DNA of 20,576 bases from XYD2-FULL-39-9 sp964363685 (GTDB lineage: Bacteria > Patescibacteriota > Patescibacteriia > Magasanikbacterales > GWA2-37-8): NCBI GenBank assembly GCA_964363685.1, contig CAYIJG010000011.1:1-20576 (forward strand), given 5' to 3'. The translations under genes and the position numbers were made by a program. The notes beneath the pieces were generated by a model, which did not search any database, had not been told where the DNA came from, and saw only the letters and a list, made by a program, of their open reading frames with translations. This document shows positions 13,948-20,576 of this stretch, one piece after another. The first letter of the stretch is position 1. Each line of letters opens with the position of its first letter.

Positions 13948-16900
13948 TTATTGCACAGCAGGAGGTGGTGGTGGAATGTTTGGTGGGTTAAAAGGCCCTC
14001 CTCCGACTGGGATATTTGGGGGAGGTGGAGGTTCTCCATCACCATTATTTGTATCCTCTACAAAGTTAGGATCTCGAACTAGATTGCTGGTATATTTAAA
14101 TTGAGCCGGGCCAGTAAATATAGTATTTACATCTATGACACTAGTTGAAGAAACAGGAGTTACTACTTCTGGTTTACTAATATTAAAGACATGCCAATAT
14201 TTTGCATTTGGGTTATCCGACGGAACGGCCGTATTAAAATAATAAGTTTTAACTGGGATGCCGAAACGGAAGGGAAATAATGAAAAATAATGTGCAGGAC
14301 CAAAAAACTCCTGATTACCGGGATTGTAGGGACTTTCTGGCAAATATAATTCCACTTTTAATCTAGCCGTATTTTTAAACTGCCTAATTGGACTGCCGGG
14401 AGACTTAACAAAAAAAGCATAGGTGTTACCTAACATTACTCCAGTATTAATCGTAAAAGATTCTGCCTTTGTCTGTCCATTGGTTGAATTAAATCCATGA
14501 TACCAAACACCATTCCAATCAGAATTTGGAGTTGTGTAATAACTGATGCCAGTAGAATATCTCTTTTGCAAAGCAGGACAAGTGCCTGGTAGATTACAAT
14601 ATGAAGGGGCAGTGACTTCAGGATTAGTACTTGATACAAAAGGATTTAAAATACCGCCATAAAATTCACCTTGACCAACCCAACTTACTACAACACGTAA
14701 GTCTTTGTTACGAATGGTATTATTGATAACTGGCGACAAAACTAGATCATACTGCCAAGCTTGTGGGCTGGCTACAATAGGGAAACTCAATGGACGAGTC
14801 CAGTCCCTATTTATATACATTACATATTTCTTAGTTGGATCATTACCCTGAGAACATGCAAGGTTACTATTAATTAATGCACCGCCTGCTTCATACGGAT
14901 TAAGAAGTGTGTAAGATTTTAAACCTTCGGGAGAGGTATTTTTTCCTATTTTTAATTGACCTATCAAAGGAGAGCTTGTTTCTGTCGTTTCACATAAATT
15001 TGCAAACAGATTTGCAAGAGAATGCGAAGGTCCGCAGGCACCTATCACTAGTCTTAGCGAGCTACTAGTTCTTCTATCTATTTGCTGATTATTATTAGTA
15101 TACTCAATCAACTCATCTTTACCTAGATCTTTAGTAAAAAGCGGATCTTTAATACCAGTGGAAGTTGCCAAAACATTTATTATGCCTCCGGAAACACTAA
15201 CACCGTTTTGGTCAAGTCCGCATCTTATACAATTTCTGACCACTCCGACAGTACAATCTCCGCAGGTTTTTGTACCTTTTTGAAGGGTGTGAGGAATGTA
15301 TGGCTCAGCAGAACAGGCCAGCTCCTTAAAGCCATTATAATTTTCATCTTTAATAGGCTCTGTTGTTTGGTTGGTGTTGATGGCAGAAACATAAATAGCT
15401 CCAGATGGAGACAGAACATCACATCTCTCTCTTTGCTCTATAATACCATTACCGCAATATTGCAAAGGTTGGACATCAATCACATTTTGACAATTAGCCG
15501 AACAATACGAACAAGGCTGGCCATAGGTAGCGGTACAAGCACGACCATTGTTAGTAGCGCCTCTATCACAAGCTTCGTTAGCGTCTACAACATTATTTCC
15601 ACAGCTTGTAGGGATATTTTCCGCTATCGGAGGGGCCGCTGGACCGACTACACATGACCAACCAGTTTGAAAATTATTACGAACTTCATCAGCTAATAAA
15701 GCACGGTTATAAATCTTTACTTCATCTAAACTGCCAAAGAAAAGATTTGAGCCATCGCCGACTGCGGACTGTCCAATAAATAAATCGCCTTGAGATCTAG
15801 CCATCGCCTCATCGGGACTAGAGAAATCGTTAGTGGCCTCCAAAGATCCGTTAACATACATTTTAAGAACGTGATTATCCCCGTCTCTTTCATAAGTAGC
15901 CACGATATGCGTCCATGCATTTAAAGAAATGGCACTCTCGGAATCAACCCCAACCGGAAAATTATTCCACACATTAAACCGTGCGATATGTTTTGTAGAC
16001 GAAGCGTTTAACTCTAAATCAAAGCCTGTCTGATCCTTAGCCCCGCCTCGCTCTACAACTCGCTGGTATAATTCTTCATAATCAGATGGCTTAACCCAGG
16101 CTTCAACCGTTATAGATTCATTTACCTCAAAATCTGAGCTGGGCTCTGCTCGTAGAGAAAATATTTTGCTAATATCGGGTGAATTAAATTCCAGCGCCTT
16201 GCCAATTTTCCCTGATATCAACTTGGGACAATCAACTTCTTTTTTACAAAGAGCATGATTAGTCGCAAAGACAGAAACGTCCTTGGCTATCAATCCATCT
16301 AGAACGGCGCTTTTTTCCAAGTCCTCAAAAGTCCACCAAGCCAATGTGCCTTTGTCATCTTCTTTTTGACAGTTATCATTACAGATCTTTGTACCTTGAC
16401 GCCCGCCGATAGTACAAGTTTGGGAACCGTCACAGGTTTCCCCATGTTGGGACTGAACAATTTTATCGCCACAATACGGACCCCAATTTTGGCAATCCCA
16501 GCTACAAGACTGCGCTTTGTCATGCGGGCTATATTTTTCAAGACCAGGCGTACCAGGATCGCAAATTTCATACGCATGTTCAGTCGTACTGTTACCACAA
16601 ATTCCCAACAAACTTGGACCAGTACAAGTAAGATTACAATGGTTATACCGGCCGTTTAAGGCACCTTCATCACAGGTTTCACCAACTTCTTTTTTGCCAT
16701 TACCACACTTACTAAAAGCATTACAAGGAGTGGAGGAAGCTGTCCACTGACAAGAACTACTACAGACAGATAGAATTTTTTGACCACGAATACCACTACA
16801 ACCTGTCTCGTATTCAATTCTACCTGGTGGATCACATTGCTCACCTCTTTGTAAATTTAGCTTACCATCACCACACCTGCCTGTTTCTATAGTAGAAATT

Positions 16901-17457
16901 TCTTCATTAAAATAACAAACTCCAGGGGTACCGGTAGTAACTTTAAAAATAGTGGTACTGATAAAATCAGAAACAAAACTGTTCATATTAACCGGCGATA
17001 AACCTGTATCCTCAAAACGAGCGCGGACAGTATAAGAACTACTGCTCGGAGCCACTACATACCGATAAACGTAAGAATCGCTATTACAAGCAAAACTAAA
17101 ACGCCTATCAGCCGTGCTCCAGCCAGTAGTCTGATCATGCAAAACACACACACCACCTTCAGCAGGTGAGCAATTAGCATTACTCAAACAAAATTTATTA
17201 GTACTACTAACACAGGTCCCAGCTGGAGCCAGTCGGTTAATCGGATCTACCGGCAAGGCTTGCCCTAAGGCACTTCCCAGGACTGACCAGGAAGGCCAAA
17301 CACTAAATGTCTGACCTGTCAGATAAGTGCCTTCATTAAGAGTCGGCAACACGCCAACTGCCAAAACTTCCTGCCTGCCGGCAGGCAGGTTTGAGTAAAT
17401 CAAAAAACTTAACAAAGATAAAGCTGATAAAAATATAATTATTTTTTTCTTCTGCAT
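13948..17457 (-). CDS. Giant secreted Cys-rich protein with DUF4215-type repeats and a LamG domain
   Basis: This exported protein has 1169 aa. A Sec signal peptide (MQKKKIIIFLSALSLLSFLIY, core 5-22) is interrupted near its end by the palindrome-encoded LPAGRQ, with likely cleavage after VLA at about 33. The mature start TLNEGTYLTGQTFSVWPSW is a domain known to me from other CPR surface proteins. Four Cys-rich repeats follow (CGDGKLNLQRGEQCD near 16870, CGNGKKEVGETCDEG, CGNSTTEHAYEICD, CGDKIVQSQHGETCD). A LamG/concanavalin-like jelly-roll domain spans about 370-600 (WWTFEDLEKSAVLDG ... SLDEVKIYNRALLADEVR). Two more Cys-rich repeats near 15600 and 15450 precede a C-terminal region of about 430 aa that I do not recognise, and a proline-rich tail (PPPPPNIP... 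PPPPPAVQ). The roles are probably adhesion or surface structure. It starts 31 bp after the other giant gene. Confidence 0.85.
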   Translation of the reverse strand: MQKKKIIIFLSALSLLSFLIYSNLPAGRQEVLAVGVLPTLNEGTYLTGQTFSVWPSWSVLGSALGQALPVDPINRLAPAGTCVSSTNKFCLSNANCSPAEGGVCVLHDQTTGWSTADRRFSFACNSDSYVYRYVVAPSSSSYTVRARFEDTGLSPVNMNSFVSDFISTTIFKVTTGTPGVCYFNEEISTIETGRCGDGKLNLQRGEQCDPPGRIEYETGCSGIRGQKILSVCSSSCQWTASSTPCNAFSKCGNGKKEVGETCDEGALNGRYNHCNLTCTGPSLLGICGNSTTEHAYEICDPGTPGLEKYSPHDKAQSCSWDCQNWGPYCGDKIVQSQHGETCDGSQTCTIGGRQGTKICNDNCQKEDDKGTLAWWTFEDLEKSAVLDGLIAKDVSVFATNHALCKKEVDCPKLISGKIGKALEFNSPDISKIFSLRAEPSSDFEVNESITVEAWVKPSDYEELYQRVVERGGAKDQTGFDLELNASSTKHIARFNVWNNFPVGVDSESAISLNAWTHIVATYERDGDNHVLKMYVNGSLEATNDFSSPDEAMARSQGDLFIGQSAVGDGSNLFFGSLDEVKIYNRALLADEVRNNFQTGWSCVVGPAAPPIAENIPTSCGNNVVDANEACDRGATNNGRACTATYGQPCSYCSANCQNVIDVQPLQYCGNGIIEQRERCDVLSPSGAIYVSAINTNQTTEPIKDENYNGFKELACSAEPYIPHTLQKGTKTCGDCTVGVVRNCIRCGLDQNGVSVSGGIINVLATSTGIKDPLFTKDLGKDELIEYTNNNQQIDRRTSSSLRLVIGACGPSHSLANLFANLCETTETSSPLIGQLKIGKNTSPEGLKSYTLLNPYEAGGALINSNLACSQGNDPTKKYVMYINRDWTRPLSFPIVASPQAWQYDLVLSPVINNTIRNKDLRVVVSWVGQGEFYGGILNPFVSSTNPEVTAPSYCNLPGTCPALQKRYSTGISYYTTPNSDWNGVWYHGFNSTNGQTKAESFTINTGVMLGNTYAFFVKSPGSPIRQFKNTARLKVELYLPESPYNPGNQEFFGPAHYFSLFPFRFGIPVKTYYFNTAVPSDNPNAKYWHVFNISKPEVVTPVSSTSVIDVNTIFTGPAQFKYTSNLVRDPNFVEDTNNGDGEPPPPPNIPVGGGPFNPPNIPPPPPAVQ
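17370..17389. repeat. 20-bp perfect GC-rich palindrome inside a signal-peptide coding region
   Basis: CCTGCCTGCCGGCAGGCAGG is a perfect inverted repeat in AT-rich surroundings. It is read in frame on the minus strand as NLPAGRQ. It falls between the hydrophobic core of the signal peptide and its likely cleavage site. The same 'LPAGRQ' string is, as I recall, frequent in CPR proteins, which points to a mobile or propagated short palindrome. Confidence 0.85.
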
Positions 17458-17465
17458 ACGTCTTA

Positions 17466-17474
17466 ATTATACCA
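17466..17474 (-). promoter_or_regulatory. Extended -10 promoter of the LamG protein gene
   Basis: On the minus strand TGGTATAAT (an extended -10, TGnTATAAT) ends only 8 bp before the ATG at 17457. Start of transcription at the normal distance would fall on or within about 2 nt of the ATG, which implies a leaderless or nearly leaderless message. No matching -35 is present, as expected for extended -10 promoters. Confidence 0.5.
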
Positions 17475-17488
17475 CACTTGCACTCTAA

Positions 17489-20400
17489 CTAGTTATCAAA
17501 TAATTCCTGAATTGTTTTCAAATCTCTCAACCTCTGATAATTGCGTTTTAATTTATCGGTCTGTACAGAACAAACCTCATTGCCAGAGCAATCGAAGTCG
17601 GTTCGACAAGTAGTGGAGACTCCTGGCACATTCATATCAACCCCACAATAACCAAAGTTAGTTAAATTAGTATTGAATTTCAAATTACCAAGCATCTGTT
17701 GAAATACTCGCTGGGTATCAGTTTTGGCGTCGGCATTAATACTAAACAAATAGATATTAGAAAACAGGTTGTGTGAAGTATCAGAATAATTAAGGGCATC
17801 CACATAAATATTATTTCCATCAGTAATTGCGTCGTAGCCGTCTATTTTGGCTGAGGTCATTACACTTGTAAACCCTTGGTCATTGGCAAACCGATCTGAG
17901 AACCACTCAGATACAGTGAAATGTTTAGGATTTGAAAATACTTGAATACCGATACCGTCATTATTTTTGGCGCTAGTAAAGATAAATCTCTTTAGACTTG
18001 AAGTTGGGCTGTCTGAGACAATAGTTGAGGAAACTTGAACTGCTGGAGCAAGGTATGGCAAATCATCGCCCGTACCAAAACCGCCATTGTCTGCGCAGTA
18101 GTAAGTGCGGAAATTGAAATAACCACCAACTGGAGATAAAGGTATAGCTGATTTATCAAAAGCCCTAGTATTTAGATTATAACCGTCATTGTTACCTTCC
18201 TTGTCTTCGTATGGGAATATCGTATATGGACCATCCCCATTTATAATCAAATCTTTTGGTGGCCAAGGATTTTCACATAAGAAAACAATCACATGGGTTT
18301 TGTTTGTATCTGCCACACCCCTCTGCAGAGAATATTTATTGTCAGTAATCACTGCCGATACGCGCAGATCATCTTCACCATTACGATTTTTGGAAGTAAT
18401 AATATTTACCGAAGATGTGGTTGAGGTCGCGCTAAAATATGGTGTATTGATTGGTTGCCATAAATATTCCCAAGAATAATGGCCTGGAATTGATTGTAAG
18501 CGAGCTGAGTCTCCATTAGAAACTGAAGCTTGCAGAGTTGAAGTGACATCGGCTTTAGAAAAATATACTTGAGATGGATTTATAGATAATTTATTAATTT
18601 CACATACATTAGGCCCAGTGATAAATTTCCAACTTAAAGGTTTGTTGGTAGCGTTGTTTTCACCAACACTAATACCTTTTATACTACGAAGACCCTTTTT
18701 TAACACAACCATATAGTCAGCATCCCGCGCGAGAGGCTGGCTTAGACTGAAAATAATTTTACTTTGACCATCCGCAATTTTTTCTACTTCTACTTGACCA
18801 AGGTCTTGACCAGAACACCATTTTTTAGCACGAATTTCAAAAGGAAAAGCTTCGGCTTTTTGCCCAATTAAATTTTTAAACACATTGGAGACATAGGCTA
18901 GGGCTTTTTTATACCAAGGCAAATAACTGTCGGATAAAGCAATCGTTGTCAGGCTAGTCACATCCTCATTTTCACCACAAGTGTTATCGGTAGTGCCACG
19001 AGCCAGGATGACATTATCTCTCAAAGTACCTGGATTAATCTCTTGACTAAAGATAGCTTCGATAGCCGTGTTAGGACAGACATTAAAAACATGCTTCGTG
19101 GTGGTGCCAGGAAAAACTTCAACTAATTTCGGACGTTCATAACAACAACTATTTGTGGCCAGACCATAATTGTCCCCATTTCTATCTTTACATTCCTGGT
19201 CGCTTGTATAACCACAAGCAATAGAAAATTGTCCTTTACCACCCACAGACCCACCAACTGTATTCTCATCTGTACTAGCAATAATATCTGATTTTTGTAT
19301 TGGTGGTACGCCAACAGGATTTGTCAAACCAACTCCGGTCGCTAGCGCCCAAGGATTATTACCAACGTGATTGTTAATCAAATTATTTTCACAGAACGCA
19401 TCTTCTCCGATCCCTACCAGACCATCCCCGCATAAAGAAGGCGCTGAGTACAAAAGTGACGAACCGATATTTTGCCCCTTACTACTACAACCTTCCTTGT
19501 CAGCTTCGCACTCAAAAAGGCCGTTGCTATTTTTTAAACAAAAAATATTACATTTATCAGAAATATTACCTTCGTCTTTGTCACAACCAGCGTCCTCATC
19601 TGGATCCTTTACCCCATTTCCACAACGACTAATACTATTTTTACAAGCTTTACTAAACTCATCTGCAGAAAAACCACCTTTACGTTCCGACTCAGTAACG
19701 CACCAACTACTAGCTAATCTTGTACCTTTATGTAAACATCTATCTGAACAGCCCAAAGAAGAATTTGATACTAGCAAAGATGGTTCTATTCCAAGTTCGC
19801 AATCTTCACCGCTACCCATTAAACCATTACCACAGACAGAGGCGTCGTCTTTGGCATTAAAATCAGGATTCGATCCTGTTCGCAAACAAACATTACTACA
19901 ACCAACGGCCGAGGCACGGTCCCCAGGATCACAGGTTTCACCTAAATGAGGATCAACCTTTCCATTACCACAAGAATCGTCTGCTCTACTATTACCAAGA
20001 CGTTTACAGTCCAAACCACAGCCAGCGCCTTTTTCTGGCTGATCACAATCTTCTCCAGCTTCTACGACCGAGTTTCCACAAACAGGCTGTATTTGAGCTC
20101 CAAGCGGTATACTACTTCCTTTGAGAATACAGTCTTTTGTACAATAAGCGCTACTACCTTTACTGCTAAAGGCTTGCACTTTAGCCACTACATTTGGGAT
20201 TGCGTTTATATCGGAAGAAGTCCAGTCCCAATCAACAGACCAAGGATTTAATTTCTGTCCCTGGGCAGCACAACTATCTGGAGAAGAATAAGGCTGAGCG
20301 CTATATATTTTTTTGTCATTAATACGATCAGCTACAAAACTTTTTGGCGCCACAGCCACCCGACTAATCTTGCACCTATCTTTTTTGGTTTTAAATTTCC

Positions 20401-20576
20401 AAGTAAATTGTTTGTTATATGGTTTTGAAACAGTGTCTGGATTTCCCAAGCGAGCGGCTGACCATAATAAATCTGGAGAATTCATTTCTGTAGTAGAAGC
20501 AGACAAAATTACTTGGTAGATACTGTTTGGCTCTAATTCAATAGAGCCATCTCTGGAATTGGCAATTTTTAAAACT
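17489..20576 (-). CDS. Giant Cys-rich surface protein with DUF4215-type repeats and Ig-like domains (5' end outside window)
   Basis: The frame is open to the right edge of the window, so the N-terminus is missing; at least 1028 codons are present. The TTG at 20506 is not taken as the start because coding sequence continues upstream (VLKIANSRDGSIELEPNS). An Ig-like segment comes first. Five Cys-rich repeats follow (CGNSVVEAGEDCD near 20080, CGNGKVDPHLGETCD, CGNGLMGSGEDCELG, CGNGVKDPDEDAGCD, CGDGLVGIGEDAFCE near 19440). A Big_5/SbsA-like Ig domain (VEVFPGTTTKHVFNVCPNTAIEA ... LSWKFITG, nt about 19130-18620) and another Ig-like segment (18620-18260) come next, followed by an unrecognised region and TDFDCSGNEVC. 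It ends in the helix RLRDLKTIQELFDN, which looks cut short: related CPR proteins, as I recall, continue from such a helix into the domain that opens the next gene. Confidence 0.85.
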   Translation of the reverse strand, partial: VLKIANSRDGSIELEPNSIYQVILSASTTEMNSPDLLWSAARLGNPDTVSKPYNKQFTWKFKTKKDRCKISRVAVAPKSFVADRINDKKIYSAQPYSSPDSCAAQGQKLNPWSVDWDWTSSDINAIPNVVAKVQAFSSKGSSAYCTKDCILKGSSIPLGAQIQPVCGNSVVEAGEDCDQPEKGAGCGLDCKRLGNSRADDSCGNGKVDPHLGETCDPGDRASAVGCSNVCLRTGSNPDFNAKDDASVCGNGLMGSGEDCELGIEPSLLVSNSSLGCSDRCLHKGTRLASSWCVTESERKGGFSADEFSKACKNSISRCGNGVKDPDEDAGCDKDEGNISDKCNIFCLKNSNGLFECEADKEGCSSKGQNIGSSLLYSAPSLCGDGLVGIGEDAFCENNLINNHVGNNPWALATGVGLTNPVGVPPIQKSDIIASTDENTVGGSVGGKGQFSIACGYTSDQECKDRNGDNYGLATNSCCYERPKLVEVFPGTTTKHVFNVCPNTAIEAIFSQEINPGTLRDNVILARGTTDNTCGENEDVTSLTTIALSDSYLPWYKKALAYVSNVFKNLIGQKAEAFPFEIRAKKWCSGQDLGQVEVEKIADGQSKIIFSLSQPLARDADYMVVLKKGLRSIKGISVGENNATNKPLSWKFITGPNVCEINKLSINPSQVYFSKADVTSTLQASVSNGDSARLQSIPGHYSWEYLWQPINTPYFSATSTTSSVNIITSKNRNGEDDLRVSAVITDNKYSLQRGVADTNKTHVIVFLCENPWPPKDLIINGDGPYTIFPYEDKEGNNDGYNLNTRAFDKSAIPLSPVGGYFNFRTYYCADNGGFGTGDDLPYLAPAVQVSSTIVSDSPTSSLKRFIFTSAKNNDGIGIQVFSNPKHFTVSEWFSDRFANDQGFTSVMTSAKIDGYDAITDGNNIYVDALNYSDTSHNLFSNIYLFSINADAKTDTQRVFQQMLGNLKFNTNLTNFGYCGVDMNVPGVSTTCRTDFDCSGNEVCSVQTDKLKRNYQRLRDLKTIQELFDN

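Noticed and set aside
15208..15657. 149-codon plus-strand open frame
   Set aside because: It overlaps the Cys-rich part of the LamG protein on the other strand and shows no start signal or family pattern.
19371..19949. 192-codon plus-strand open frame, Ser/Pro/Leu-rich
   Set aside because: It is antisense to the Cys-repeat part of the giant protein. Its composition is what reverse reading of Gly/Asp/Cys/Glu-rich codons would give.
19380..20090. Regular spacing of similar segments as a CRISPR or DNA tandem array
   Set aside because: The similarity is at protein level (CGNG...CD units) with diverged DNA and unequal spacing inside one open frame.
20504..20506. TTG start for the right-edge giant gene
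   Set aside because: The same frame is open and coding-like to the last base of the window, so the true start lies outside it.

Overview
The window reads like a chromosome segment of a candidate-phyla-radiation bacterium (Patescibacteria, most like the Falkowbacteria/Magasanikbacteria/Kuenenbacteria side). This placement is inferred from gene content and style and was not tested by a search. It rests on AT-rich DNA with tightly packed genes, very weak or absent Shine-Dalgarno sites, and large Cys-rich 'CGNGxxExGExCD' secreted proteins next to small membrane-anchored proteins with thrombospondin type-3 calcium repeats. An in-frame 'LPAGRQ' palindrome and dispersed TGTCAT...ATGACA intergenic repeats point the same way. 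UGA is used as a stop (glyA), so the code is the standard bacterial one. I see no tRNA, rRNA, CRISPR array or transposase.

Layout. (1) 27-2809: a Trm9-like tRNA methyltransferase (minus) and a full-length Elp3 radical-SAM/GNAT enzyme (plus) are head to head, with start codons 3 bp apart; a Nudix hydrolase follows elp3. Elp3 and Trm9 are the two successive enzymes of the eukaryotic-type mcm5U34 wobble-uridine pathway, so this looks like a compact bacterial version of it. (2) 2818-4189: a repeat element, then glyA with a good promoter almost touching its ATG. (3) 4208-6719 (minus): an unrecognised 349-aa protein and pyruvate kinase. The pyruvate kinase frame ends 28 codons early, and the missing C-terminal strand is still readable in another frame directly downstream. 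(4) 6798-7694 (minus): nrdR and a small membrane protein. (5) 7738-10467 (minus): ftsZ and ftsA, each followed by a hairpin terminator, with nested palindromes between them. (6) 10494-13404 (minus): a second repeat copy, then a tight four-gene run read as TSP3 protein, TSP3 protein, ybeY, dgkA. (7) 13503-20576 (minus): a third TSP3 membrane protein and two giant secreted Cys-rich proteins, the last one cut by the window edge.

The right half (about 11.4-20.6 kb) probably encodes an envelope or surface apparatus: three calcium-repeat proteins anchored by one membrane helix and two very large exported proteins with Ig-like, LamG and Cys-rich repeat domains. The junction of the two giant proteins looks like the fission of one ancestral protein. 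The left half is housekeeping (one-carbon metabolism, glycolysis, cell division, dNTP regulation, rRNA processing), with the Elp3/Trm9 pair as its most notable content.
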